Source of the DNA: Tillus elongatus
Taxonomy: Eukaryota; Arthropoda; Insecta; Coleoptera; Cleridae
Direction: 5' to 3'
Assembly: GCA_964006375.1 (NCBI GenBank)
Contig: OZ023267.1
Coordinates: forward strand, 16,317,471 to 16,381,470
Length of the DNA: 64,000 bases
A program made the translations under genes and the position numbers. A model generated the notes under the pieces. That model had not been told where the DNA came from. It saw nothing but the letters and a program-made list of their open reading frames with translations, and did not search any database. Numbering within the stretch: the first letter of the stretch is position 1; every line of letters begins with the position of its first letter. Shown here piece after piece: positions 1 to 11,520 of the stretch.

Positions 1-937
1 GGTGCCAAACCGGGAGATCTGGCCGGCCACTCAATATTACCACTGCGACTAATCCAATAATTAGGAAAAAAAATATCCAAACAGGTTCTTACGTCTACAC
101 CAAAATGAGCTAGACACCCATCCTGCTGAAACCAGACTCTCCGATTTTCATTCGCAACTTCTTCTAATGCAGGACATACCTTATTTATCAAGATTTCCAA
201 ATAATTTTCTGAATTTAAATTGCCAATTAATTCAAACGGTCCAATAATCATATTATTAAAAATTCCTGCCCAAATTAATTTTCTGAAGGTATTGGGATCT
301 CGTCGAAAGTTGTAACCTTGGGTTTTGTTGCGCCCAGTATCTTGTATTCTGTACGTTAGGTTTATTATTTAGCGTAAACGTGCACTTGTCAGTAAAGCAA
401 ATCAATGAAAGAAAATGGCGATCCCTATTGGCGCGTTCCATAACATCTTCACAAAATACACGCCTGCTCTCTTCATCTATTGCCAACAACTCTTGATGGC
501 ACTGAGGCTTATACGGGTGGTAGTTGTGTTTTTTAAGGATTTTCGCACACGTTTCCGAGAAATACCACATTCTTCTGCTGCACCTCTAGTAATTGCAGTT
601 GGAGTGACATTGAATAACGCTAGCACTTTTTCCTCTAGTTCTGCATTAACTTGTCTTCTAACGCCTGTTTCGTTATAAAAATACATTGATATTTAAATAA
701 TGCAAATTCAGTTGTAAGCTTACCACCCCTATTTTCTACTGCTACACTTGCAGTTTCTTCAAATTTTCTTAATATACGTTGGATTGTGCTCACGGATGGA
801 ATGGGCCAAACATCGCACTTAACTGAGAACAAATCTCTAACTCTTCGCAAAATGCCAGCACTGTAATATGTTTTTACAATAAACACTCGTTTCTCATTAC
901 TATAGCTATTATTATTATTCAGTTTAAAGCTTTTCAT
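1..937 (-). pseudogene. DD41D-type mariner-like transposase, broken and cut by the window edge (copy A)
   Basis: This is a decayed transposase of the IS630-Tc1-mariner superfamily, which moves DNA transposons by cut and paste at TA sites. Three overlapping frames (635-937, 477-686, 256-570) and an uninterrupted stretch at 1-255 give, in order, an N-terminal helix-turn-helix (TIQRILRKFEE), a second DNA-binding segment (GISRKRVRKSLK), the first catalytic Asp region (CFTDKCTFTL), the second Asp in FQQDGCLAHF, and WPARSPGLA just before the edge. The usual Glu after the first Asp is Lys, and SPD has become SPG, so the gene is probably dead even apart from its frameshifts. The last third lies outside the window. 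It shares its fold and spacing with the copies at 1803-2303, 44069-45012 and 60779-61848 but is clearly diverged from them. Family placement comes from motif order seen here; decay is directly visible. Confidence 0.8.
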
Positions 938-1802
938 GCAAATATGTATTGGTAATCAAAAATGTTTGATTTGACAGTAACAAAATTGTTCGAATTTAGC
1001 ATGTCATGGCTGCTCATTTTAAAAATATTTAAATTATCATCTCATGATAAAAAGAGCTTTTAATTAGTAGGTATTTAGTATCAGCAGGCACAGAAAATTA
1101 ATTCTCTTTTGATAGACATCACTACCGTTCTTGTAGATAAAAGAGGTGAGAAGCAAACTGCTACGGCGATTCGCGTTACTTGGTACATAAGATCCTTAGC
1201 CAATTGAGCCAATTAAACGAATTCAAATTTTGATTAAATATGTCTCATATTATGGAAAAAACGAAACCTGCTATACTCAAATTAGTACCATATATTGATT
1301 ATAATACATAATTAAATTAAATCACTTCTAAAAGCTTACAGTTTTCACAGTTGAATGTAATTTTATCAGCTAAGCTAAAAGTTAAAATATGTGCCCGGCA
1401 ATTGTGTTGTAGGAGCTGGATTTTTGTTTGTCACAATGCATCTTGTGGTTGCAAAATGACTTTTGTTGGCCAAGAATGCTATTTGTGCAGTATATAGCTG
1501 AGAAGTTTCCAACAATTTATATGTCATGTTATTTGACAGCGTATATAAATATAGTAAAATATGAGTTTTACTTCTTCAGACAAACTGTTGTACAAACGAT
1601 ACTATATACCGTAGGGTCAGAATATATTGTGGTATGGTATAATCTACAATAATAGTCTTAAAAGAAATGTAAGTCGTCAAAAACGACAAAAAAAGAAACA
1701 GCAAGTAATGCGAATAGTAGGTAATATATCTTGTGTTGATATTACTTAAAAAGAGACCCATTGACGCCTGTAGAGTTTTAGGCAATATCTGTAGAAAAAA
1801 AT
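938..1802. other. AT-rich stretch between two transposase remnants
   Basis: No gene, tRNA-like box or inverted repeat was recognised. Short ORFs at 1428-1652 and 1576-1785 are low-complexity and look like chance. Part of it may be the 5' non-coding end of copy A, which reads leftward. Confidence 0.4.
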
Positions 1803-2303
1803 TAAATGTCTAGACTGGAGTTTTTGGAGATCGTTCAATCAGACCAATTTTTTTTGATGGCAATTTAAGTGGCGAAACGTATTTGGAGTTACTCGAAGAT
1901 ATCGTTTACCCTCTACTAATTGACATTGTTGAAAATGATGAACGCTATGAAGAAAATCTATTAGTGTTTCAACAAGATGGAGCTCCTCCGCATTTTTCAC
2001 AACGTGTTAGGAAGTTTTTGAACACAGAGTTTTCAGAGCAATGGATTGGGCGTAGAGCTGCTATTGAGTGGCCTCCTAGATCACCGGATTTAACTCCTTT
2101 AGACTTCTTTCTATGGGGCCGTTTAAAGAGTAGAATTTTCGCATCAGAACCGGAGTCTCTGGAAGAATTACGACGACGCATTGTTGAAGAATGCCGTCTA
2201 ATAACTCCAAAAAATGCTTCAGAATGTCAGAGCTCGTTTTGAATAAAATTTGTACTTTTGTATAGAAGCCGGTGGTCAACAACTTGAACACTTACTTAAC
2301 TGA
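1803..2303 (+). pseudogene. DD41D-type transposase, 3' half (copy B)
   Basis: This is the C-terminal half of a mariner-like transposase. The open part, 1883-2242, carries the second catalytic Asp in QQDGAPPHF, the WIGRR spacer, and the third Asp in SPDLTPLDFFLW. Counting residues between the second Asp and the Asp of PLDF gives 41, hence DD41D. Upstream, 1803-1882 is the same gene in another frame. Downstream, one extra base in a run of A near 2212 shifts the frame, so the family's natural end (…EHLLN stop) at 2301-2303 is out of frame. The copy at 44069-45012 is a close relative over the same region and in its 3' flank. AATAAA follows the stop directly. The first catalytic Asp is absent because the 5' half is missing. 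Confidence 0.82.
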
Positions 2304-2679
2304 ATAAACATTTTTGAACGTTTGGTTTTGCTTTCAAGTTTTTTTTAACGAAAAATTGATTAATTAGTGCATTTATTATCACAATGAATGAAATACGTTC
2401 TTGCAATTCTAACTAAATAATTTTTAAACGAGTTGATAAAACTTCCAAAAAAATAGTGTGCTGAATTCAGAAAAAGAGCTTTCAAATGATGTAACGCTTG
2501 ATCCATGTTCCCTATTTACAATATAAGGGTTGTTATCACCACCCTTAAGGGGTTGATGTAACAAAGTTTAGTTTTATGTCAAAACATGCCCCCCTCAATA
2601 TTAAAATGGTTGTGTTTCAGCGCTTCTTAAAAAAAATTCTCTGGACGCAAATCGGTCTGTTCGTTTTCAATGCGCCACC

Positions 2680-2682
<3 letters not shown>
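2304..2682 (+). mobile_element. 3' non-coding end of DD41D element copy B
   Basis: The 380 bases after the transposase remnant match 45013-45398 almost base for base, including the final GCGCCACCCTGTA that abuts a TA microsatellite in both places. This makes the segment the right end of the element. Its terminal motif, read outward-in as TACAGGGTGGCGC, resembles the terminus of the long-TIR element at 59912. No matching left end was found because the 5' half is gone. Confidence 0.7.

Positions 2683-2752
<70 letters not shown>
2683..2752. repeat. (TA)n microsatellite
   Basis: Pure TA tract beginning directly at the CACCCTG end of DD41D copy B. Confidence 0.97.
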
Positions 2753-2753
<1 letters not shown>

Positions 2754-2950
2754 TAAAAAAATGTGGGATGGCCGTTAGTTGCAAAAAAACTCTTTATTAA
2801 TTGCTGGGCTTTCGGAATAGTTTATTCCATTCTCAAGGCTAGAACATGGAAAGGGAAAAGTTTACAATGTAAATATGGAAAATACAAAGGTTTAAAATAC
2901 TAACATATAACGCGAGTTTGAACTGATTATTGATTAACAAACATGAAAAA
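2753..2950. other. Short spacer with CTTT-rich sequence
   Basis: Nothing recognised. It separates the TA tract from the next RF1 repeat. Confidence 0.3.
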
Positions 2951-3404
2951 AAGTCTGGATGTAGCAAGTGCGTCATGGTAGTGAATTTTCCTAAAAATGT
3001 TTTTAATATCAAATATGTGTGTTTTTTTTTAAGAAAGCAGGCATCAAATTTGGTTACCAGTGTGAGCTATTTAGTAGAAGCAATGTGCCATGTTTCATCA
3101 AAATAACTTAATCGTTTGAAAATTTACAAAAATTTTCGAAAGTAAACTTAAAGTGTTCCCGAAAAAACTGGTTTCTTGGTCAACCTTATAGGTTAATAGC
3201 AAATTGAGCTATTTAAATTTAAGGCATTTAATGAAAATTCGCTACCATAACGCACCTGCTGCGTCCCGAATTTCTTTTTTTTTACAAACATGCGATAGAA
3301 AATGCAAAAATGCAATAACATAAGGCGTGTTCGACCAATAACAAAGAAAGTATGTATCACCAACGACTTATGGGCCAGCCTGTGATGGTAGAAGTATTTT
3401 TAAG

Positions 3405-3410
<6 letters not shown>
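2951..3410 (+). repeat. RF1 interspersed repeat with inverted subterminal modules
   Basis: The repeat starts with a module containing GTAGCAAGTGCGTCATGGTA followed by GTGAATTTTC (2959-2995). It contains the inverted counterpart, CGCTACCATAACGCACCTGC, at 3240-3259. Between them is the family body, including a GAAAGTAAACTTAAAG segment. After the inverted module comes a block containing CCAACGACTTATGGGCCAGC, which is shared with 10850-10875 and 52412-52440. The copy ends in a TA tract. No coding capacity is seen. It belongs to the abundant non-coding family described in the findings. Confidence 0.75.

Positions 3411-3443
<33 letters not shown>
3411..3443. repeat. (TA)n microsatellite
   Basis: Short TA tract followed by degenerate TATG repeats to about 3472. 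It closes an RF1 copy. Confidence 0.95.
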
Positions 3444-3447
<4 letters not shown>

Positions 3448-3480
3448 TATGTATATGTATATGTATGTATGTACTAAACT

Positions 3481-3775
3481 GATTTGATCAAAACTTATTT
3501 CTTCATTTTGTTAAGACCTTGGACGAGTTCGTTAGTCAGCCCGATCCAAGTAGTTTTTCTAGAAGAAAATTTCGTTTTTATTAAAAAAAAATGTATCTCA
3601 AAAAAATATCAAAGTTGTTTTGATTAAATTTGGCATGTATGTTTCTCTAGCAAAGACCTTACTATGTACCAAAATTCAACTTTCTAGGTGTATATTAAAT
3701 TGAGTTATTAAAATTTAAATCGTTTAATGAAAAATCGCTACCATAACGCAGTTGCTGCGTCCAGAATTCTTTTGG
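3481..3775 (-). repeat. RF1 repeat, opposite orientation
   Basis: The order is inverted relative to the copy at 2951. A GAGTTCGTTAGTCAGC module lies at 3522-3540 and the CGCTACCATAACGCAGTTGC module near 3736-3755. The copy is non-coding. Confidence 0.65.
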
Positions 3776-4146
3776 TAATGTACTGGCTTAGTTTTGAACC
3801 AGTTTTGTTACATATTGTATTTTTCTAAAAAAAGTTTGTTATGTAAGTCCTTCTGCATAGTCGAATTTTATTTTTATTATGTCATCTTTCAGTCGACTGC
3901 AACGCTAGGAGTACACTAAAGTCCTGAAGTAACAAAGATGCACTACAATGTATTAAAGATACATAAACAAAATTTTGTGTCAACGTCACTATATTTTCGT
4001 TAAATAAAATGTAGTAATTACTTACGTAAAATATCTTTGTATGTTTCAGTATTAGTTTCAGTTTTGTTTCTAGGTAAATTATATTTGTAAATCAAGAACT
4101 ATGTTAAAGAGTGTCCAAGAAAAAGTTTTAACTGAATTGAACTTAC
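3776..4146. other. Intron sequence flanking the TMTC2 exon
   Basis: No element recognised. The intron begins at the donor GTAAGT (minus strand, 4146-4141) and continues leftward. Confidence 0.5.
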
Positions 4147-4287
4147 ATTTTTGGCAAGTAATTTTCCATAAGTTATATGAGCTGGTACGTGATCAGGTTG
4201 AGCGTTTAGAGCTGCTTGGTACCATCTTTCAGCCTCTGCATCTTGTTGTAGTCTTGCAAGTGTCTCTCCCAGAACATTAAATACACT
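4147..4287 (-). CDS. TMTC2: TMTC2-like protein, internal exon (TPR repeats)
   Basis: This exon encodes 47 residues of tetratricopeptide repeat: SVFNVLGETLARLQQDAEAE, then RWYQAALNAQPDHVPAHITY, then GKLLAKN. The pattern fits TMTC2, an ER membrane protein whose N-terminal membrane half transfers O-mannose to cadherins and whose C-terminal TPR half faces the lumen. On the minus strand the exon is bounded by a TTTCAG acceptor (AG at 4289-4288) and a GTAAGT donor (4146-4141). It is 141 bp and phase 0 at both ends. It joins cleanly to the exon at 28148-28392, giving …HYPPQ-SVFNVLGE…, the same order as in TMTC2 proteins as I recall them. TMTC1, TMTC3 and TMTC4 share the architecture, so paralogue assignment rests on similarity recalled rather than searched. 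The next downstream exon should lie left of the window. Confidence 0.85.
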
Positions 4288-4330
4288 CTGAAACAAATAA
4301 TATAACTTTAGCTACATCATCTCAAACGTC

Positions 4331-7260
4331 TTTTTTATTTTTTATTTTAACAACACACCACGAGGGCTCACAGCCTAAATACTATCGTACCGTCGGTGTC
4401 GACAAGGAGGAAAGAGGCACCTTGTTAATTCTGGACTTGAAGGTTTGGAGGTTCGGAGGAGAAGGAAAAACATCTGCCGGAAAGGAGTTCCACAACTTGG
4501 AAGTCCTCGGGACAAAACAGCCGGCATAACAAAATGTTCTATGGTGACCTGGACAGCAAAAAAGTGCATTCGCTCTGTCCCCCTGCTAGATCTGTTGGGG
4601 GCAGCAGGTGGAGTAACTATGGAAGAAAATTCCTCTGAGCAGTGCCCGTGCAGATATCTATAAAAGAGAGAGAGAGAGAGGTCACCAACGGCACGTCGGT
4701 GGACAAGGAATGGCAGCCTTTGGGTGAGGGTAGGGTCACCGGTAGGGTCACCTTCTGAATTGAGTCCAGGATAGCGAGTGTAGAAGCGGCAGAGGCACCC
4801 CAGATGTGGGAGCAGTATTCGAGGTTTGGCTTTATTTGTGAAGTATATATAAGGTATAGAGATTAGCTGGAAGCGAGCCCGGAAGAGGAAACCCAATTTC
4901 TTAGCAGCCGCTTCTGCAATTAATGTGAGATGATGGTGCCAATTGAGATTTCGATCCACAGAAATGCAAACAAGTGAAAAGGACTCATTACTTTGAATAA
5001 CTTGGTTGTTTATTGTGACCGGTCTAGGGCTGGTGTATCTCTTATGAGATAGAACGCAAGACTGAGATTTGGTGCAGTTGAATTATACAAGATTTCTACT
5101 TCCCCAGTCTAATATTTTTTGGAGATCCACAGAGACAGAACCCTCCATGAGTCTGCGATCGTAATTTGGCTAAAGAGACAGGCTTAGAATATTGTATATT
5201 TGAGTGGAGGGTGCTGTCATCCGCGTAACTGTGAACTGGGTTGGATATGCTAAAGAGGAGGTCATTGAGGAGAATAAACAAAGTAGGGGCTAAAGCCGAA
5301 CCTTGAGTGACTACTGCATTAATTAGAGAGAGAGAAAATTTGCTGTCCGGGTACAGAGTTTTGGTGGTAGGCCATAGGCTGGAAATTTATTAAGCAGCGC
5401 TACGTGCCAGACCTGGTCGAATGCTTTGGTAATGTCTAGAGCGACAATCTAGGATTCACCGTGCAGTTCTATAGACTTGTTCCAAAAATGGGCGACAAAG
5501 GAAAGGAGGTCGGCAGTTGATCTGCACTGACGGAATCCATACTGCCTGTCCTGGATTAGACTGTTTAAAAAAAAAGTAATTCGGTGTTTATATATTTTTC
5601 CATCACAAACGACCAAAAGTAGCGAAATACGCCTGTAGTTGCTAGGAAGCGCTTTGGATCCTTTCTTGGGGACGGGTTGTACTCGAGCATTTTTCCAGTT
5701 ACAAGGGAATATGCCTCTATTGTAAGATGTCTGAAACAGACGAGTCAGGACAGGAGAAAGTTCTGATGCGAATTTTTTGAGAACAATTGCTGGGATCTCG
5801 CCAAGGCCAGAGGCTTTCCTGGTATAAAGAAAAGAGAGCATCTTTCGTACCTTTTTACTTTGGAAATGATATCTGTCATTTTATGGGCGACATTCAGACT
5901 GTTGGTGATTGAACATTTGGAGGTGGGTTGAGAGTAGAATTGCCGGCGAACAACGAGGCAAAAAGTTCAGCCTTGCCCAGGGCGGTAGAAACGATTTCAT
6001 GCCCTGAAACCAGAGGTGGGAACGTGTTCTTGCAGAAATTATTCCCAATAGATTTAGCAAGAGTCCAGAAGGGTTTGCTGCCTATGAGCTTGAGAGGGCT
6101 TTGTTTTTGATGTGGTTATTAAACGATTTTTTTGCATCAGAAAGAATGTGGACTTAGCGGTTTTGTGCGTCGTTAAATGCTTGACGGCTTTCTTGACTGG
6201 GATTGTGTATAAGCGCTTTGTGAGCCGTGGCCTTTTCAAGTCTGGCCTTGTCACGGGATTTAGAGAACCAGTGCTTTTGAGTGGATGAAGAGGTTTTCTG
6301 TGTACGTGGAATAAATAATTCCATGCCAGCTTGGATAATTTCGGTGACGTTTTGTGAGATATCAGAGGGGTCAAGATGAGAGAAGCAGACAGACGCCCAT
6401 GTCTTATAACATTCATGTTTTGTAGTAAGAAGGAGATCCAAGGGACTTGAGCTGTGTGTTGGGATGCGAGGAAAGTAAGTAGGTTGCTGTAGCATATTGG
6501 CCAAGGAATTGCTGACTGCGAAGGCCTTCGCTGATCTCCCTTGTGGATCGGTTTCTGAAGATCATAGCCATTCCTTATTATGGACATTGAAGTCACCAAG
6601 AATAGTGACCTCGGAGGAAGGATATGCAGAAATCAGATGGTCGGTTTTTTCAGAAAGGTAGTCGAAGAGCTGGACAAAGTTGTTGTCAAAAGGTGACCGA
6701 TAAATGCAACAGACGAATTTAGTTGCAGCCCTGAGAGAGAGAGTTTCATCCAAAATATGTCTTTTCGTCAAGCTTTCAATGTGGGGAATCTGGTGCAGGG
6801 TAGATTGCTACGGACGTATACGTACACAACTCCATGCAATCTAAAGGAAGTATGGAACTCATACCCCGGGAAATTAAGGTGATTAGTGGCTGTTTTGGCA
6901 CTGGTTTGGGTTTCGGTGACGAAGAGGAGTTGGGGCCTATTAGCCTGGAGGAAATCGTGGACGGAGTTCAGGTTAGAATTTAGGCCACATATATTTAAGA
7001 AAGATATGTTACATCTTGATGCCGGCGTCCCCTGCACACCCCTCTCCCGGAGATCTGAATGGAGGGGTATTTTATCTCCGGAATCTTTTGTACAAGGAGG
7101 AGACATCATCATTTTTGTTTAAAGGGAAACCGACTTATACACCAGAACCGAAAACGTCTGTTGAGACTTCACCGGCCCCTTGATATAAGGGGTAGTACCT
7201 CCTCGGGCGTGAAAAAAATCCTTTACTATCACGTAAAGCAAAAGTCCACCACCATCTACC
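4331..7260 (-). mobile_element. LINE J, copy 1, near full length but decayed
   Basis: This is a non-LTR retrotransposon, which copies itself by target-primed reverse transcription. Read on the minus strand it has a 5' leader of about 150 bases ending at 7260, an endonuclease-reverse transcriptase ORF region (7112 to 4375), and a 3' end CTCGTGGTGTGTTGTT followed by an A-rich tail of the AAAATAAAAAAT type (4348-4331). Its 5' end aligns with copy 2 at 49101, which suggests this is the true start of the family. No separate ORF1 lies upstream. Beyond the 5' end is a short ACCT tetranucleotide run (7262-7279). It sits antisense-compatible (same strand) in the TMTC2 intron. Confidence 0.85.
4375..7112 (-). 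pseudogene. LINE J copy 1 endonuclease-reverse transcriptase, multiply frameshifted
   Basis: Domains are visible in order. The apurinic-like endonuclease shows NICGLNSN and LFVTETQ (7112-6768), then ILGDFNVHNKEW (6562-6650). Next come a linker (6504-6154) and reverse transcriptase with RKASGLGEIPAIVLKK and YGFRQCRSTADL (5841-5449), the catalytic SYADDSTLHS (5096-5281), and a C-terminal region (4959-4375) with DRNLNWHHH and LTQRLPFL. At least five frame changes are seen, and the segment between motif A and the YADD box is shortened. A tandem GA run near 4669-4680 also interrupts the C-terminus. The clade is probably Jockey/CR1-like because RNase H is absent. This product cannot be made. Confidence 0.85.
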
Positions 7261-7373
7261 GAACCTACCTACCTACCTAGTATGAAAAATTGTCCTATAT
7301 GTTCATTTAATTAGATTCGGATTGCTGTAGATATAAAGAGTCGAAGTAAACTTGGAGAACTCAAATCACGAAT

Positions 7374-7508
7374 ACACATTTTAAAAATCTGACGATCGTT
7401 TTACTGACCAAGTTAGCGTCATCAAGGGAATAATAATTATTCGTTCATTCATCCTCTAATGACGCTAACTTGGTTTGTAAAAAGATTGTCAGGTCTTTTT
7501 AAATGTGT
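7374..7508. repeat. Long hairpin with 50-bp imperfect arms
   Basis: The left arm (7374-7422) ends CCAAGTTAGCGTCAT and the right arm (7459-7508) begins ATGACGCTAACTTGG. The outer parts also pair, ACACATTTTAAAAATCTGAC against GTCAGG..TTTTTAAATGTGT. The loop is 36 bases. No family match was recognised. It may be a short MITE or a transcribed hairpin. Confidence 0.75.
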
Positions 7509-8284
7509 TATGGTAACTTGGCTTTTACAAATATACTAACCAGTGCTCATGGCAGGTTCTAATCTTCAGTTAGTGAGTTATAGAGAGTCTTTAAACGCTA
7601 AGTTGGTCCACCCAATAACGCTTGAAAAAAAAAACGATTTTGAAAATGTTCGCAAATGTCTCAATTTGGTTGACGATGGGGATCAGTTTTGGAATAGAAT
7701 TATTACACCCCACTCCGTCAGCTCCTGCGTTTTACAGCCACCTTGAAAGTATGCAAATTTTTAAAACGCAAGGGGAGTCATATGACATTTCTATTAGAAG
7801 ATATAGTCACCCCCTTTACAACAATGTTTTTTTTAACCGATCAAGTAGTTTTTTATCAGAAGTATATTGACTTAAAGCTTAAAAAAGACAATTACAATAA
7901 AAAATTATAAATGATGTAAATAAAAGTACTGCTGAAAATGGCCTGCACCAACCATACAGTTATCTAGTATTCTTTCAAATTCTGCTCGCATTTACGAACA
8001 CACCTGGTGTCAATGATCGGCATTCTCTAACAATTTTGACTCACAACTCTTTCAGATCTTTATACTGACTAGCATAACATTTTGGTTAAAAGTGTCCCCA
8101 TAAAAAACTAAAGTTAGATATTAGATAATCTAGCTGGCGACTCAATTTCGTCACTTCTACCAAGCCACCTTCCTGGAAGACGTTCGTCCTTGCATCTAAC
8201 TGTGGCGGCGCACCATCTTGTTAAAAAGCTAGTACGTTTTATAAAAGGTCGCTATCACTTTCTAAAATTTCCGTACTCCTAGGT
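7509..8284. other. Intron sequence, nothing recognised
   Basis: ORFs at 7543-7746 and 7622-7870 overlap in different frames, have no recognisable motif and look like chance. Confidence 0.4.
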
Positions 8285-8341
8285 AATAATAACAATTATA
8301 ATAATAATTATACTAATAATAATAATACTAACAATAATAAT
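8285..8341. repeat. (AAT)n-like microsatellite
   Basis: Imperfect AAT/ATT repeat. Such tracts are often LINE tails, but no LINE sequence was recognised beside this one. Confidence 0.85.
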
Positions 8342-10160
8342 ATGCAATATATGTGATTCGGGTTGCCTTTAATGAAAAAGCGGCCCAAGTAATCTACAAA
8401 AACCTTCCTTTGAACTTCCAACCTCACCTCCCGAATGAATAAATTACGCTTGGAATCAACATTGTTCGTGGCCACGCCCCTGATAACTAGGCGGCTCCTT
8501 ACTTGACCAATCAGAAAGAAAGTCGACTTTGCTGTGATTGTACGCCCCGCCCCGACATTCGTCATATAACCAGCCTTAATAAAAACATATAGGGAGAAAA
8601 TTCCAGAATGTTGTTTGTCAGAGAATTTCGTAAAAAAATTGCTAATGACGAGATATCGACTTTTAATTGTAATCGAATTAGGTACTTTTTGCTAGTCTTA
8701 GAATCCTATGTTGTGTCGACATGTTTAAAAAAGGTGAGATTAACTCGAATAGTGAAAATAGGGCGGCACATTTTCTTATCGCATTTTCATCAACCAAAAA
8801 AAGTTTGGATTTCATTCAAACCTTGATGATTACATCATACCGATGTAGAGAAGCGGTATAATTTTCTACCGGCATATTTCATTTTAAAATAAACCATAAA
8901 ATCTGTGAAATTCGGTGGAATTACGAAAGAAACTCAAAAACGCAAAGTTTACATGGATATTTGCCTAACCAAACACTATGTATAAGAAATACTACAGCCA
9001 AAGATTCAGTTATTTTGGTGCAAAAACTCCTGATGCCATTAAAATGTCACCTATTTAACAGTTCTCTTTAAATTTAATGTATCTTGCTAAACGGATGTGA
9101 CTATATTTCCTTTTACATGCGATATTTCCTTATAAGCTGAAAACTGGAATAGCTTTAAGGTTCCCTCCTAAATTTATGCCACACTGGTATATAACAGAAA
9201 GGAAATTACATCAAAAATAGAAATTTGTTTCATTTACAGAAATTTAGCCAACGAATTCGGTTGCCTACATGATCAAGAATGAAGTGAGCCCGTGGAAAAG
9301 TTGCCAGTAAGAATAATTAGAATTATTTGAGTGTCTGGAAATAACTTCCTTCCAGGACAAACGTTTGGATGATTAAATATCATTCAATTTCCTTTTATTA
9401 CTTTGCCGAGGGTCGATTTTGCAAGCATCTTTTGATATTACTGAATCAATACCACGGAGCATGGAAGGTTTAAGATGTGAATTTAATACTTCCAAGTAAT
9501 TAAAAATTAATTACCGGATATTGAAGTTCACAAAGGTGGAAATTTCTCGGCGATCTACGAAAATAGAAGAGTTTGATAATTTAGTGCTTGCCAATAACTT
9601 AAGAGCCATTAATAATCATCCCGTGCGCTATTTCATTTGAACCTGTACAATGATGCTTCATTAAAAAAAAAAATGAAACGAGAACGGAGCTATCGGTTAT
9701 AATAAATTATTTAAGAACGTACCAATTAGAGGTGATGGTAAACGTGATTTGAAAAATGCAATTAGTCATAATTACTTAAATATAAAATTTTGCATTATAA
9801 GCCATTTTGCAGTGGCCTCCAAAAACTTTAGGAGGTCAAGTTTTTATTATAATAAGAAAGGATCTTGTAAACCCACTTAAATATTCCTCGATAGTGAAGC
9901 AACGTGACACTGAGTGCAATTTAACTTGTGTTTATAAATACACTCGTCTACCATTCAGCAACGCGCAATGAAAAATTATATTGTCTCATTTGGTATGAAC
10001 AGTGGCAATGTCATGCTGAAAATAACTATAATATCATCAATGTGTAGATATCTAACAAGCGCAATACAACTATTATTTTTTTGTCGCTCTGTATTGATGG
10101 TCAAATTAAAAGTAATTGGTCCTATTGTTCTTTGAGGAAATGCCATCCAAATACCAATTT
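8342..10160. other. Long AT-rich intron stretch
   Basis: No gene or mobile element was recognised over 1.8 kb. A GC-richer patch at 8455-8560 contains a CCAATCAG box and CGCCCCGCCCCG, see findings. ORF 8608-8826 has no recognisable domain. Confidence 0.4.
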
Positions 10161-10270
10161 TCTTAGAATACAGTGGATATTCTAAAAATATATATATGTA
10201 ACATAATTAGAGGATTTATGAGTTATGAGATTCAACTATTTCTCACACTTATGAAAGTAAAAACCTTTTC

Positions 10271-10272
<2 letters not shown>

Positions 10273-10348
<76 letters not shown>
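10273..10348. repeat. (TA)n microsatellite
   Basis: Pure TA tract. An RF1 copy starts about 110 bases downstream. Confidence 0.97.
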
Positions 10349-10355
<7 letters not shown>

Positions 10356-10461
10356 CTCATTTCAGGACATTCGACCTTGCGGGCAAAGAAAGCAAAAAGC
10401 TTTTGGTTACACCATGCTTTATATATTTCATGTCAACCTGACACTTTAACAGACGCCTACA

Positions 10462-10990
10462 AAAAAAGTCTGGACGCAGCAAATGCGTTATGATAGTGAA
10501 TTTTCATAAAGATCTTTTTAATAGCAAATATGTTTTTTCAATGCAAGCAGTCATCCATTTGGTCACCGGTATAACCTTTATATTAAAAAAAAAAGTACCA
10601 TATTTTATCACATTAACTTGTTTGAAAATGTACACAAATTTTCCGAAAATAAATTTTCGGAAAATTTCCGAGAAAACTCATTCCCTCGCCGAGGAATCTT
10701 AGGTTAATAGCAAACTAATTTATTGAATTTTGAAGCAGTCGCTACGAAAACGCACTTACTGCGTCTCGATTTTTTTACAAACATGCATCATATTTCGACT
10801 AAAAATGCAAAAATGCTATAAGGAATGTTCAATAAAAAAATTGTAGGTATCACCAACGACTTATGGGCCAGCCTGTGATTGTCAAGATAATTTTAAAAGA
10901 TGCACCTCAGGACACCCTATAAGTAACGTATCTTATTTTCTCGTAACTTGAATAATAACAATTACATTGAGCTTTAACCTAGAGATGCGT
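10462..10990 (+). repeat. RF1 repeat
   Basis: It contains GACGCAGCAAATGCGTTATG (10474-10493), the body with TTTTCCGAAAATAAA, and the inverted module CGCTACGAAAACGCACTTAC near 10740-10758. Next is the CCAACGACTTATGGGCCAGC block (10855-10875), followed by a GCGTCACCCTGTATATA end (10987-11003). Confidence 0.75.
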
Positions 10991-11002
10991 CACCCTGTAT
11001 AT

Positions 11003-11436
11003 ATGTAAACAGAGAGTAAACCTGGATTCTAGGGGGCTCAGTTTGCGCTCATTTGAGGGAACGTTTTTATAATTCAAAAGTCGCGGTCTCCTCATTAACG
11101 AATTTGTTCTACGAAAATTGTCTAACAATTATAGACCGTTAAACCATAAACCTAACTAAAACTACTGACAAAGCACCAGAAAAAGGATCTATTTGAAATA
11201 AATTTTCTGGAAATATGTTACTAAAATGACGGGCAATGATGGTTGAAACTGAAACTTAAGGGTTTTCAGAAAACTCTCTACATAATTCGTATTTCTTTTA
11301 GGTTCTTTGCTTAAATGTTGCCAATTTTGACCTTTCAAATAGCAACTTTTTACGTTTCTAAGAAAACTTCATTTTTTTTAATGCCTATAACTTTCTTGTC
11401 TCTAAAGTTACAGAACTAAATTTTGGTAAATGGTTC

Positions 11437-11440
<4 letters not shown>
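11003..11440 (+). repeat. Partial K repeat
   Basis: It matches the middle of the K repeat at 52550-52880. Landmarks are TGTAAACAGA, the GCGCTCATTTGAG block, AAACCATAAACC and GGCAATGATGGTTGAA. The copy ends at a TA tract after TTCACCC. Confidence 0.65.

Positions 11441-11516
<76 letters not shown>
11441..11516. repeat. (TA)n microsatellite
   Basis: Pure TA tract beginning directly after the TTCACCC end of a K fragment. Confidence 0.97.
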
Positions 11517-11520
<4 letters not shown>

